Source of the DNA: an uncultured Oscillospiraceae bacterium | GTDB taxonomy: Bacteria > Bacillota > Clostridia > Oscillospirales > Oscillospiraceae | Assembly: GCA_944387065.1 (NCBI GenBank) | Contig: CALXDM010000001.1 | Span: 62,001-126,000, forward strand | Reading direction: 5' to 3' | Length of the DNA: 64,000 bases | Part shown: one piece after another, positions 50,604-58,652 of the stretch | Layout: every line of letters begins with the position of its first letter | Position numbering within the stretch: the first letter of the stretch is position 1 | Notes under the pieces: generated by a model | The model's database searches: none | What the model was told of the DNA's origin: nothing | The model's input: only the letters and a program-made list of their open reading frames with translations | Program-made: the position numbers and the translations under genes

Positions 50604-51866
50604 CTATGTCCTCTCCTCCCGGCGTTGCGCCGCGGCCAGGCCGGCGGCGTGCCCGGTTGCCCAGGCGATCTGGAGGTTGAAGCCGCCGGTGTAAGCGTCC
50701 ACATCCAACAGCTCTCCAGCAAAATACAATCCCCTCACCAGCTTGGACTCCATGGTAGCTGGGTTGACCTGCCCCACCTGTACGCCGCCGGCGGTGACGA
50801 TGGCCTCCTCCACCGGCCTGGGGCCACGGATGGGGATGGAAAAATCCTTTAGGGTCTTCAGCAGATCCCGCCGCTGCGCCCGGCGCAGGTCCCAGAGCTT
50901 GCCCTCCAACGGGATGCCCGCCCGCTGGGCCACCACAGCCACCATGGAGCGGGGCACCAGCGCCCCCAGCAGGCTGGAGGCGTTCTGGTTAGACCGGGCC
51001 TGGATCTCCCGCAGCAGCCGTCCGTCCAGCTTTTCCTCGCTCAGCGCCGGCTTCAAATCCAGATGGGCGGTATATCCGCCCTGAGTGAAGTCCAGGTGGG
51101 CGGAGGCGGACAGCACCAGCGGGCCGGACAGCCCGAAATGGGTAAACAGCAGCTCCCCCAGCTCCTGGTAGACCCGCTTGCCCCGCCCGTCCAGCACCGA
51201 CAGCGACACATTGCGCAGGGACAGCCCCTGCATCTGCCTGCAACAGGGGTCGTCCGACTCCAGGGGGACCAGGGAGGGCCTGGGGGGGACAATGGTGTGG
51301 CCGGCCTGCCGGGCCAGGCGGTAGCCATCCCCGGTGGAGCCGGTTCTGGGGTAAGAGGCGCCCCCGGTGGCCAGGATCAGCCCTTCGCAGGGCAGCGGGA
51401 AAGCCTCCCGGTCGATGCGGGCGGCCCGCACCCGCCCGCCCCGGATCTCCATGCCCACCAGCCGGTCCCGGCGGATGGACACTCCCAGCCGGCGCAGCCG
51501 GCCCCACAGGGCGTCTATGAGGTCGGCAGCCCGGTCCGACTGGGGAAAGACCCGGTTGCCCCGCTCAGTCTTCAGCGGCACCCCCAGCCCCTCAAAAAAG
51601 TCCCAGGTATCCTGAGGTGTGAAACGATACAGCGCGCTGTAAAGGAATTTCCCATTATGGGGTATGTTGGCCAGGCACTCCTCCGGGCTGCACCGGTTGG
51701 TCACGTTGCAGCGCCCTTTCCCTGTGATGTACAGTTTTCTTCCCAGCTTTTCATTGGGCTCCAGCAGCACGACCTGTGCCCCGTACTGCGCGGCGGTGAG
51801 CGCGGCCATCATGCCAGCCGCCCCGCCCCCGGCCACAATGATCCGCCCCTGCGCCGGCTCTCCCAT
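50604..51866 (-). CDS. NAD(P)/FAD-dependent oxidoreductase, BaiN/HI0933 family
   Basis: 420 residues. Dinucleotide-binding IIVAGGGAAGMMAALTAAQYG at the N terminus (quoted as IIVAGGGAAGMM), then KLGRKLYITGKGRCNVTN, the family signature for FAD contact, RGNRVFPQSDRA, LATGGASYPRTGSTGDGY, and a C-terminal GLYFAGELLDVDAYTGGFNL. One family member, BaiN, reduces bile acids, but most have no known substrate; that activity should not be assumed here. The start at 51866 follows AAAGGATGG; upstream codons lack support. Confidence 0.9.
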   Translation of the reverse strand: MGEPAQGRIIVAGGGAAGMMAALTAAQYGAQVVLLEPNEKLGRKLYITGKGRCNVTNRCSPEECLANIPHNGKFLYSALYRFTPQDTWDFFEGLGVPLKTERGNRVFPQSDRAADLIDALWGRLRRLGVSIRRDRLVGMEIRGGRVRAARIDREAFPLPCEGLILATGGASYPRTGSTGDGYRLARQAGHTIVPPRPSLVPLESDDPCCRQMQGLSLRNVSLSVLDGRGKRVYQELGELLFTHFGLSGPLVLSASAHLDFTQGGYTAHLDLKPALSEEKLDGRLLREIQARSNQNASSLLGALVPRSMVAVVAQRAGIPLEGKLWDLRRAQRRDLLKTLKDFSIPIRGPRPVEEAIVTAGGVQVGQVNPATMESKLVRGLYFAGELLDVDAYTGGFNLQIAWATGHAAGLAAAQRREERT

Positions 51867-51943
51867 CGTTCCATCCTTTCCCGCCCACCCCAGCTGAGGA
51901 CGCCCATGGGAAGCGGCCTGGGCTTTCACCGCACCAAGGGCCG

Positions 51944-52816
51944 CTATGGGGATGGGTCCCCTGCCTTCTCATAGACGTGGTACTCATCCCAGATTTGCTC
52001 CAGGCGGCGGAAGGTGTCCGTCACCTCCCCCAGCTTTTTCCGGCCCACCGCCACGATGAGCGCGTTGAGCATTGACAGGGGGGCCACCAGGGAGTCCACA
52101 AAGGAGGCCATATCGCTCTTGGCCAGAAGGCGCAGGGAGGCGATCTGGTACAGGGGGGACAGCTCGCTGTCCGTGACGGCCACCACCGTGGCCCCCTGGT
52201 CCCGGGCAAACTCCATGGCCCGGGCCGTCCGGGTGGAGTAGCGGGGGAAGCTGATGCCGATCACCACGTCCTCCGGCCCCACCCGGAGCATCTGCTCGAA
52301 CATCTCGCTGGCCAGGGTGCTTTGCACCTGGCGCACGTTGTCGAAGATCAGGTTGAAGTAGAAGGTGAGGAAGTGGGACAGAGCCGTGGAGGAGCGCACC
52401 CCCAGGATATAGATCCGGTTGGCCCGGACGATGGCGTCCACCACAGCGGAAAACTCCTCCCGGCTCAGCTCCTCCAGGGACAGGCGGATCTTGTCAATGT
52501 CCGCCTGTACCACCTTGGCCAGGATGTCCTGATCGCTGATGCGGTCGTTGGCCACCTCGATGCGCTGCACCGCAGTCAGCTTGCTGCGGATCATCTCCTG
52601 AAGAGCCCGCTGCATGGACGGGTAGCCGTCATACCCCAGTTCAGCGGCAAAGCGGACCACCGTGGACTCGCTGACCTTCACCGTCCGGCCCAGCTTGGCC
52701 GCGGTCATGAAGGCGGCCTTGTCATAGTTGTCCAGGATGTACCGCCCAATGAGCTTTTGCCCCTTGGAGAAGGTCCCCATCCCCCTTTGGATGGCCAGAA
52801 GAATATCACGGCTCAT
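51944..52816 (-). CDS. MurR/RpiR family transcriptional regulator
   Basis: 290 residues. The N-terminal helix-turn-helix (about 1-75) includes AAKLGRTVKVSESTVVRFAAELG (quoted as KVSESTVVRFAAELG). The C-terminal SIS domain (about 110-270) binds phosphosugars (YILGVRSSTALSHFL, VVIGISFPRYSTRTARAM). Effector not identifiable. Starts at 52816 after GGGAGGG. Its promoter has a palindrome in the spacer, hinting at autoregulation. It lies 77 bp upstream of the flavoprotein gene. Confidence 0.92.
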   Translation of the reverse strand: MSRDILLAIQRGMGTFSKGQKLIGRYILDNYDKAAFMTAAKLGRTVKVSESTVVRFAAELGYDGYPSMQRALQEMIRSKLTAVQRIEVANDRISDQDILAKVVQADIDKIRLSLEELSREEFSAVVDAIVRANRIYILGVRSSTALSHFLTFYFNLIFDNVRQVQSTLASEMFEQMLRVGPEDVVIGISFPRYSTRTARAMEFARDQGATVVAVTDSELSPLYQIASLRLLAKSDMASFVDSLVAPLSMLNALIVAVGRKKLGEVTDTFRRLEQIWDEYHVYEKAGDPSP

Positions 52817-52842
52817 GCCGACCCTCCCATTCCCGCGTTCCG

Positions 52843-52913
52843 ACCAGGCGCCGCCTGGTGCCTGGTCGTCAGTCAACGGATTCTATCATAGCTGGTTTCC
52901 AGCCAAAATGCAA
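52843..52913 (-). promoter_or_regulatory. rpiR-type regulator promoter with palindromes
   Basis: On the minus strand TTGCAT (52908-52913), 17 bp, TATGAT (52885-52890). The spacer holds GCTGG-AAA-CCAGC (52891-52903). A second inverted repeat, ACCAGGC-GGC-GCCTGGT (52843-52859), lies in the transcribed leader. Confidence 0.7.
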
Positions 52914-52963
52914 GGGGGTTTGCACGCTTTGCCCTCCGCTGGATGATTGGTCCGGCCAGCCCC

Positions 52964-53653
52964 CTACCGCAGCCGCTTCAGCTCTTCCTGGCTGAGGGGA
53001 CGCCACGCTCCCGCCTTCAGATCCCCCAGCAGCAGCTCCCCCTCCCGCACCCGGATCAGACGCTCCACAGCCAGCCCGGCGGCGGCGCACATCCGGCGCA
53101 CCTGGCGTTTCTTTCCCTGGTGGATCACGATGGTGAGCCAGTCCGGCCCAGCCCGCTCCACCCGGTCTGCCGTTAACCGTTCCCCGTCCAACTCCATGGG
53201 GGCGCGCAGCAGGGGCAGCGCCCGCTCCAGGTCACCCCGCACCCGGACACGGTACTCCTTTTCCACCTGGTGGGAGGGATGGGTGAGGACATGGGTCAAC
53301 GCCCCGTCGTCGGTGAGCAGCAGCAGGCCCTCAGAGTCCATGTCCAGCCGGCCCACCGGCCACACCCGGGCTTTGCAGCCCTCGATCAACTGGGCCACGG
53401 TCCTCCGCCCCCGCTCATCAGACAGGGTGGTCACATAGCCCCTTGGTTTGTGCAGCATGAGATATGTATGGCGGCGGGGCAGGCACACCGGACGGCCGTC
53501 CAGCGTCACCTGGTCCCGCTCTGGGTCGGCCCGGTCCCCCAGACCGGCCAGCTGCCCGTTCACCCCCACCCGGCCTGAGCGAAGGTAGGCCTCCGCCTGC
53601 CTGCGGGAGCACACCCCGGCCATGGATAGGATCTTTTGCAGCCGCTCTTCCAT
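52964..53653 (-). CDS. rRNA pseudouridine synthase (RsuA/RluB family)
   Basis: 229 residues. N-terminal S4 RNA-binding domain (RLQKILSMAGVCSRRQAEAY). The catalytic domain carries the active Asp in VGRLDMDSEGLLLLT (GRLD motif, about residue 101), followed by KEYRVRV and GKKRQVRRM. It modifies uridine in rRNA; RluB (23S) is the likeliest assignment, but RsuA or RluF cannot be excluded. The neighbour upstream is dacF and the scp cluster, typical RluB synteny. Confidence 0.93.
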   Translation of the reverse strand: MEERLQKILSMAGVCSRRQAEAYLRSGRVGVNGQLAGLGDRADPERDQVTLDGRPVCLPRRHTYLMLHKPRGYVTTLSDERGRRTVAQLIEGCKARVWPVGRLDMDSEGLLLLTDDGALTHVLTHPSHQVEKEYRVRVRGDLERALPLLRAPMELDGERLTADRVERAGPDWLTIVIHQGKKRQVRRMCAAAGLAVERLIRVREGELLLGDLKAGAWRPLSQEELKRLR

Positions 53654-53689
53654 GCCCTTCCCTCCCCTTTCAGCCCTTCGCCTGCCGGC

Positions 53690-54790
53690 CTATCCAAGCA
53701 GCGCCTGCCACAAGCGGGCCCACCAGCCGTCCGGCGCATAGAGATCGCTGGCCGCCCCGGCGGCGCAGACCAGCTGGGTGCTGGCCACCTCCTGGCCGTC
53801 CAGCGTCCACACCGCCCGGCCCACCACCTGCCCGGCCTGGACCGGAGCCTGAAGTGATCCTGTCAGCTCCACCTCCAGGATAGGAGTCTCCCCCTGGGCC
53901 AGAGGGAAGCGCACCGCTTGGGCTGTCACCGCCTCCAGGCTGGGCAGCAGGCTGCCTGACAGCGGGACCTGCCCCATCCCCTGTCCCTGCTGGCATAGCT
54001 GGGTGCTGGGATAGGTGGCAAACCCGTAGTCCAACAGCCGCTGGTGATCCTGCCAATCGTCCGGGTCGTCCAGGGTGACGCAGATGAGGGTCTGCCCCTC
54101 CCGCCGGGCCGCGGAGACCAGGGTGCGGCCAGCCCGCTGGGTGTAGCCCGTCTTCATGCCCACGCAGCCTTCATACTCCGCCAGCAGCCGGTTGTGGTTG
54201 ACGAAGGTCCGGCTGCCCACAGTGATCGACCGGGTGGCGCAGATGCGGGCCACCGCCTCGTTTTCCAGGCAGGCCTGGGCCAGCAGCGCCATGTCGTAGG
54301 CGGTGGAGTAGTGCCCCTCCTGATTGAGACCGCTGGCGTTGGCAAAGCTGCTGTTGTCCATCCCCAGCTCCTGTGCCTTCCGGTTCATCAGCTGGGCGAA
54401 AGCCCCCTCATCCCCCGCCACAAAGCAGGCGATGGCCAGGGCCGCGTCGTTGCCCGACTGGAGCAGCAGCCCGTAGAGCAATCCCTCCAGGGTGATCTGC
54501 TCCCCCGCCCGCAGGTAGATGGAGGAGCCCTCGCTGCCCAGCCACTCAGGCTGGATGGTCACCACCTGGTCCAGGTCCGGCTCCCGCTCCACCGCCACCA
54601 GGGCCGTCATCAGCTTGGTGATGCTGGCGATCAGCCGGGGCTCGTGGATGTTCTGGGCATAGAGCACCCGCCCGCTCCCCCCGTCCATGAGGATGGCGCA
54701 GCGCGCGCTGGTATCCACCCCGTGGGCCCGAGCAGGCAGGGTGGTCAGGGCTATGGCTGCCGCGGCCAGGGCGGCAAACACTCGTCTCAC
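53690..54790 (-). CDS. dacF: D-alanyl-D-alanine carboxypeptidase (DacF-like)
   Basis: Trims terminal D-Ala from peptidoglycan stem peptides outside the membrane. The 366-residue penicillin-binding protein has a signal peptide ending near residue 22, SITK (Ser56, Lys59), SGN (112-114) and KTG (213-215), then a C-terminal beta domain and a final amphipathic anchor (WWARLWQALLG). DacF acts in the forespore in Bacillus; linkage with ytfJ suggests a similar role. The start codon is GTG at 54790, and its GGGAG ribosome site sits inside a hairpin. Confidence 0.92.
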   Translation of the reverse strand: MRRVFAALAAAAIALTTLPARAHGVDTSARCAILMDGGSGRVLYAQNIHEPRLIASITKLMTALVAVEREPDLDQVVTIQPEWLGSEGSSIYLRAGEQITLEGLLYGLLLQSGNDAALAIACFVAGDEGAFAQLMNRKAQELGMDNSSFANASGLNQEGHYSTAYDMALLAQACLENEAVARICATRSITVGSRTFVNHNRLLAEYEGCVGMKTGYTQRAGRTLVSAARREGQTLICVTLDDPDDWQDHQRLLDYGFATYPSTQLCQQGQGMGQVPLSGSLLPSLEAVTAQAVRFPLAQGETPILEVELTGSLQAPVQAGQVVGRAVWTLDGQEVASTQLVCAAGAASDLYAPDGWWARLWQALLG

Positions 54791-54798
54791 AAAAGCTC

Positions 54799-54828
54799 AC
54801 TCCCATCCGAGTGGTTTCAGATGGGAGT
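54799..54828 (-). promoter_or_regulatory. hairpin covering the dacF ribosome site
   Basis: Perfect 9-bp arms ACTCCCATC and GATGGGAGT (54820-54828 and 54799-54807 on the minus strand) with a 12-nt loop, between ytfJ and dacF. The 3' arm contains the GGGAG Shine-Dalgarno, 9 nt before the GTG start. TTTT follows, so partial termination is also possible. Confidence 0.65.
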
Positions 54829-54842
54829 TAGTATGGCCCTGT

Positions 54843-55253
54843 TCAGTCCGCCTTATCCCCGGCCGGCCCATCCCCGGACTTCCGATCCAGATATCCGGTG
54901 ATCCGGTCAAACATCTCGGGTACCAGCTCCACCGCCCGGCTCACGCTGTCCCCGGAAGGAGGGGCCACCGGCAGCAGCTTCACGCTCCCACCCTTGACGA
55001 TGAGGAAGGCCACGGGAACCACGTTGACCCCCGCCCCGGCCCCTCCGCCAAAGTTCTTGCTCACGTTGGGGGCCTTGCCAAAATCCGACCCGCCGGTGGC
55101 AAAACCGAAGGACAGGCGGGAGACCGGGATCAAGGTCACCCCGTCCTGGGTGGCGATGGGCTGGCCGATCACCGTGTTGGCATCCACCATCTCCCGGAGT
55201 TTGGACATGGTGGTTTGCAGGACGTCCTGAATGGGATGGTTGTGTTCGCTCAT
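54843..55253 (-). CDS. ytfJ: GerW family sporulation protein YtfJ
   Basis: 136 residues: HPIQDVLQTTMSKLREMVDANTVIG (in parts), GVTLIPVSRLSFGFATGGSD (20 residues), GGGAGAGVNVVPVAFLIV and a C-terminal VPEMFDRITGYLDRK. YtfJ/GerW is a forespore protein needed for germination response in Bacillus. The position next to a DUF2953 gene and scpB is the conserved Firmicute arrangement. Confidence 0.95.
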   Translation of the reverse strand: MSEHNHPIQDVLQTTMSKLREMVDANTVIGQPIATQDGVTLIPVSRLSFGFATGGSDFGKAPNVSKNFGGGAGAGVNVVPVAFLIVKGGSVKLLPVAPPSGDSVSRAVELVPEMFDRITGYLDRKSGDGPAGDKAD

Positions 55254-55256
55254 GGC

Positions 55257-55871
55257 TTATGCCTCCTGTCTTTGTTGGGCCCGCCGTCCGCTCCGGCTCC
55301 AGCGGGCCAGCGCCTTGCCCCCGTACCGCAGGACAAAGGCCAGGGCCTGTCCCACCGTCAGGGTCAGCTCCAGCTCCACCCGCACCTCTGGGCAGCTGGC
55401 TCCATAGTCCACGTCCACCTGAAAACAGTGGCGCTTGACACGAAAATTATGGTCAAACAGCGGCCAGATCATACCGATGGCCCCGTGGGCCCGGCCAAAT
55501 CCGATGGCCGCCCCCGCCGCATCTGGCGCGCCCCACACCACTGACACCTCCAGATGGTGGATCAAAATCTTCCGGCGCAGCGCCCCGGCGGCCTCGGCCA
55601 GCACCGGCAGCAGATCCAGCAGCCGGGCCAAGCTGCCCGGTCTCTTTTCCTTCTGCTCAGCAGCCCGGCCCTCCTTCCGGCTGGGCCGCTTCCGCTCCTT
55701 GTCAGGCTTTGCCCCCTTGTCCTTGGACGGCAGCACCTGGATCCGGACCGGGCCCACGATCATTCGCACCACCAGGCCGGCGGCGTCATAGCCGATCCAG
55801 GCCCCAACCCGGATCTGTCCAATCAGCAGCAGGGCCAGCAGGACCAGCAAGAGCACCAGCCACCCGTTCAT
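55257..55871 (-). CDS. DUF2953 protein (YtfI-like)
   Basis: 204 residues. One N-terminal membrane segment (about 4-22), a Lys/Arg/Glu-rich cytoplasmic stretch (about 55-85), and a C-terminal domain ending in a basic tail. DUF2953 members sit next to ytfJ in spore formers; function unknown. The start at 55871 overlaps the scpB stop by 4 nt; eight upstream codons belong to the scpB end. Confidence 0.85.
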   Translation of the reverse strand: MNGWLVLLLVLLALLLIGQIRVGAWIGYDAAGLVVRMIVGPVRIQVLPSKDKGAKPDKERKRPSRKEGRAAEQKEKRPGSLARLLDLLPVLAEAAGALRRKILIHHLEVSVVWGAPDAAGAAIGFGRAHGAIGMIWPLFDHNFRVKRHCFQVDVDYGASCPEVRVELELTLTVGQALAFVLRYGGKALARWSRSGRRAQQRQEA

Positions 55872-56554
55872 GGCGCCGCCCCTTCCCCGTCCCACTCCGC
55901 CTCTGCTTCAGGCCCCTGTGCCGGAGGCTCCTCCTGCTGCTCTGGCGGAGATTCCTCCTGCCCCTCTGGCTCCTGTTGCTCCTGCTGCTGCAACCGGCCG
56001 ATGGCCGACTCCAGCTCCATGGTCATCTGCACCCCCTCCTGGGTGGCGGCGGGCAGCTCGGGCAGGTCGTCCAGGCTGGCCAGGCCAAAGCAGCGCAGGA
56101 AGGCACTGGTGGTGCGAAACTGCACCGGCCGGCCGGGGACGTTCAGACGGCCCGCCTCGCAGATCAGCCCTCGATCCAGCAGCAGCCCCACCGTATAGGA
56201 GCTGTCCACCCCCCGTACCTGTTCAATGTAGGCCCGGGTCACCGGCTGGAAATAGGCCACGATGGCCAGCGCCTCCAATGCGGGCTGGGACAGCTTGGGC
56301 GGCTTGCGGCTCTCCAGCGCCCGGCGGATGCCGGAGGCGTACTCCGGCGCAGAGCACATCTGCCAGCTATGTTCCAGCCGCACCAGGCGGATCCCCCGCC
56401 GCTCATAGCTGTACGCGTCGGCCAGGCGCTGGCACACGCTGTCCACTGTCTCCCGATCCTGCTCCAGCGCCAGGCAGATGCGCTCTGTTGGCACCGGATC
56501 GCCCGCGGCAAAGAGGATCCCCTCGATGGCCGATTCCAGCTCTTTGAGTTCCAT
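55868..56554 (-). CDS. scpB: segregation and condensation protein B
   Basis: 228 residues, forms the SMC-ScpA-ScpB condensin that compacts and segregates chromosomes. Two winged helices are visible: ESAIEGILFAAGDPVPTERI at the N terminus, then PALEALAIVAYFQPVTRAYI and VDSSYTVGLLLDRGLI. The C terminus carries an unusual Gln/Glu/Pro-rich tail (about 180-228, EQQEPEGQEESPPEQQEE) that is probably disordered. Lies 34 bp after scpA. Confidence 0.95.
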   Translation of the reverse strand: MELKELESAIEGILFAAGDPVPTERICLALEQDRETVDSVCQRLADAYSYERRGIRLVRLEHSWQMCSAPEYASGIRRALESRKPPKLSQPALEALAIVAYFQPVTRAYIEQVRGVDSSYTVGLLLDRGLICEAGRLNVPGRPVQFRTTSAFLRCFGLASLDDLPELPAATQEGVQMTMELESAIGRLQQQEQQEPEGQEESPPEQQEEPPAQGPEAEAEWDGEGAAP

Positions 56555-56588
56555 CCCGTCTCCCCTTCCTGCGGCCGGCCCGGCCAGG

Positions 56589-57389
56589 TCAATAGTGCTC
56601 CACCGTCACGTCCAGCCCCTGCCCCCTGTCCTGCCCGGTGCTGGTCACCGTGCAGTCCTCCGCCGTGCCGGCCAAGTGGATGCGGTTTGCCTTGCTCAGC
56701 TCCAGGACGGCCAGAAAGGTGGCCACCACCTCCGAGCGGCTGCGGCTGCTGCCAAACAGGGCCCGGAACCGGGTCACGCCAAACTGGATCAGCCGGTCCA
56801 GGATGGCCCTGGCCTTGTCCGCCACCGGATAGGGCTCCCGCCCCACGATGCCCTCAAAGGCCTGCACTGGCGGGGGCAGCTTGTTGCCCACCCGCTCCAG
56901 CACGCGGTTCAGCGCTGTCAGCAGGTCGCCCCCCTCGTGCCGGTACTGGTATTCCCGCTCCCCCCGCAGCGGCTCCGGAGGCTTGGACATCAGATCCTTG
57001 CCATAGGCATAACGCTGGCCCAGGGGCAGGGCGGCCTGCTGGATCTTCAGGTAGTTTTCGTGGCGCTGGTGCTCCTCCAGGGCGGAGATGAGCTGCTCCA
57101 TCTCACTCATGACCTGCTCGTCCTCAATGGAAAGCAGCATCCGGGTCTTGAGATAGATCAGGTAGGCGGCCATGGTGACAAACTCGCTGGCCACCTCCAG
57201 GTTGAGCCGCTCCCGGCGCTCCATCCACTCCAAGTACTGGTCCAGCAGCAGGGTGATCTGGATGTCGTGGATCTCGATCTTGTTCTTGCTGAGCAGGTGC
57301 AGGATCAGGTCCAGCGGCCCGTTGAAGTCCTCCAGGTCCTCCTGCCGGGCTTTGACCACCTTTTCCAGATGATAGATGGGGGCCTCCAC
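56589..57389 (-). CDS. scpA: segregation and condensation protein A
   Basis: 266 residues, the kleisin subunit bridging SMC heads. Key segments: FNGPLDLILHLLSKNKIEIH (N-terminal SMC neck contact), QYLEWMERRERLNLEVASEF, AAYLIYLKTRMLLS, and the C-terminal winged helix FLAVLELSKANRIHL. The start is GTG at 57389 with GGAGGAGG 7 nt upstream. First gene of the scpA-scpB-DUF2953-ytfJ-dacF run. Confidence 0.95.
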   Translation of the reverse strand: MEAPIYHLEKVVKARQEDLEDFNGPLDLILHLLSKNKIEIHDIQITLLLDQYLEWMERRERLNLEVASEFVTMAAYLIYLKTRMLLSIEDEQVMSEMEQLISALEEHQRHENYLKIQQAALPLGQRYAYGKDLMSKPPEPLRGEREYQYRHEGGDLLTALNRVLERVGNKLPPPVQAFEGIVGREPYPVADKARAILDRLIQFGVTRFRALFGSSRSRSEVVATFLAVLELSKANRIHLAGTAEDCTVTSTGQDRGQGLDVTVEHY

Positions 57390-57426
57390 AGCCGCACCTC
57401 CTCCCAGGCATAGGTTCTTTTTGGTT

Positions 57427-57455
57427 ATTATACCAAAGCGCCGCCTGTTTTACAA
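57427..57455 (-). promoter_or_regulatory. scpA promoter
   Basis: On the minus strand TTGTAA (57450-57455), 17 bp, TATAAT (57427-57432). Confidence 0.8.
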
Positions 57456-57498
57456 CCCCCGCCCGCCTCAGTCTGGCTGGAAATCGCCCCATTCCCCC

Positions 57499-57579
57499 TT
57501 GACAGCGCGGCGATCACATACTATGGTGAGACCCTGAACTGGAAGCGCGCAACAGCCGGCGGGTGCAATCCGCCGGCTG
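57499..57579 (+). other. orphan promoter followed by hairpin (possible small RNA)
   Basis: On the plus strand TTGACA (57499-57504), 17 bp, TATGGT (57522-57527), then a perfect 10-bp hairpin (57553-57562 with 57570-57579). No plus-strand gene follows; rnc lies on the other strand. The hairpin may instead be the rnc terminator, since it lies 41 bp after the rnc stop, though it lacks a U-run on that strand. Confidence 0.4.
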
Positions 57580-57620
57580 CCTTCCTTTCCCCATCTATGG
57601 ACTTTGTGGATGGGCTACCC

Positions 57621-58292
57621 TCATGCCTCTATCTGCTCCAGGGCTGCCTTGGCCGCCAGCTGCTCGGCCTCCTTCTTGGTGCGGCCCTGTCCCTGGCCGG
57701 CCACCTTGCCGTCCACCGTCACTTCCATGACGAACACCCGGTCGTGGTCGGGCCCGATCTCCTCCACCAGGCGGTACCCAACCCGCCGGCCTGGCGTGCG
57801 CTGCACCCGCTCTTGTAGGCCGGTCTTGTAGTCCCGGTCTACCGCCTTCTCCCGCTCCTTGTTCAGGATGAAGTTTTGCACAATGCCCCGGGCCGCGTCA
57901 AATCCCCCATCCAGGTAGACCGCCGCCAAGGTGGCCTCCACTGCGTCGGCCAGGATGGACGGCCGGCTGCGCCCCCCGCCGGAGTCCTCCCCCTTGCCCA
58001 GGCGCAGATAGGCCCCCAGCCCCAGGGTGCGGGCCACCTCATGCAGGCTGTCCTCGCACACCAGGGCGGCCCGGGTGCGGGTCAGCTCCCCCTCCGGCAT
58101 ATCCGGGTGGGTGCGAAACAGGTACTCGGCCACCACCAGCCCCAGCACCGAGTCCCCCAGGAACTCCAGCCGCTCGTTGCTGGTGATCCCGGCGGCCCGG
58201 TGCTCGTTGGCGTAGGAGCTGTGGGTGAGGGCGTGCTCCAGCAGCCCGGCGTCCCGGAAACGATAACCCAGCTTGTTCTCTAATTTTTTCAT
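57621..58292 (-). CDS. rnc: ribonuclease III
   Basis: Cleaves double-stranded RNA in rRNA processing and mRNA decay. The 223-residue protein has the catalytic signature NERLEFLGDSVLGLVVAEYL (Glu41, Asp45 region), the second acidic cluster LADAVEATLAAVYLDGG and a C-terminal double-stranded RNA-binding domain (YKTGLQERVQ ... GQGRTKKEAEQLAAKAAL). A terminator hairpin separates it from acpP, so expression may depend on read-through. Confidence 0.97.
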   Translation of the reverse strand: MKKLENKLGYRFRDAGLLEHALTHSSYANEHRAAGITSNERLEFLGDSVLGLVVAEYLFRTHPDMPEGELTRTRAALVCEDSLHEVARTLGLGAYLRLGKGEDSGGGRSRPSILADAVEATLAAVYLDGGFDAARGIVQNFILNKEREKAVDRDYKTGLQERVQRTPGRRVGYRLVEEIGPDHDRVFVMEVTVDGKVAGQGQGRTKKEAEQLAAKAALEQIEA

Positions 58293-58305
58293 CTCAAGAT
58301 CTCCT

Positions 58306-58342
58306 TTGAAAACGGAAGCCCCGCACGCGCGAGGCTTCCGTT
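58306..58342 (-). terminator. terminator between acpP and rnc
   Basis: 10-bp arms AACGGAAGCC (58311-58320) and GGCTTCCGTT (58333-58342), followed on the minus strand by TTTTC. It lies 14 nt before the rnc start, so it may attenuate rnc. Confidence 0.8.
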
Positions 58343-58353
58343 ATGCGCTCCGT

Positions 58354-58587
58354 TCAGATGTCCAGATGCTCCTGCAGATACTTATAGAGTTCACCCACGG
58401 TGGTGATGGAACTCATGTCCTCCTCCTCCATCTCCTCCAGGCCGAACTCCTCCTCCAGCGCCATGGACAGATCCACCAGATCCACGGAATCCGCCCCCAG
58501 GTCGCCCACAAAGGCGGTTTCGGCAGTGACGGTGTCCGCATCCACCCCAAACTGTTCGGCGATCAGCGCACACAATTTTTCAAACAT
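58354..58587 (-). CDS. acpP: acyl carrier protein
   Basis: 77 residues, acidic, with the 4'-phosphopantetheine site GADSVDLVDL at Ser34. It carries growing acyl chains in fatty-acid synthesis; plsX is directly upstream. The start at 58587 is set by AAAGGAG and the usual length; the longer frame upstream is not used. Confidence 0.96.
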   Translation of the reverse strand: MFEKLCALIAEQFGVDADTVTAETAFVGDLGADSVDLVDLSMALEEEFGLEEMEEEDMSSITTVGELYKYLQEHLDI

Positions 58588-58623
58588 GGTTTGCGCAGCT
58601 CCTTTGGCATAAGCTTTGAGACC

Positions 58624-58652
58624 ATCATAGGAAGAATCTTCCCTGCTGTCAA
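58624..58652 (-). promoter_or_regulatory. acpP promoter with palindromic spacer
   Basis: On the minus strand TTGACA (58647-58652), 17 bp, TATGAT (58624-58629). The spacer contains GGAAGA-A-TCTTCC (58630-58642), a perfect 13-bp palindrome exactly between -35 and -10. It overlaps the plsX stop codon. Confidence 0.8.
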
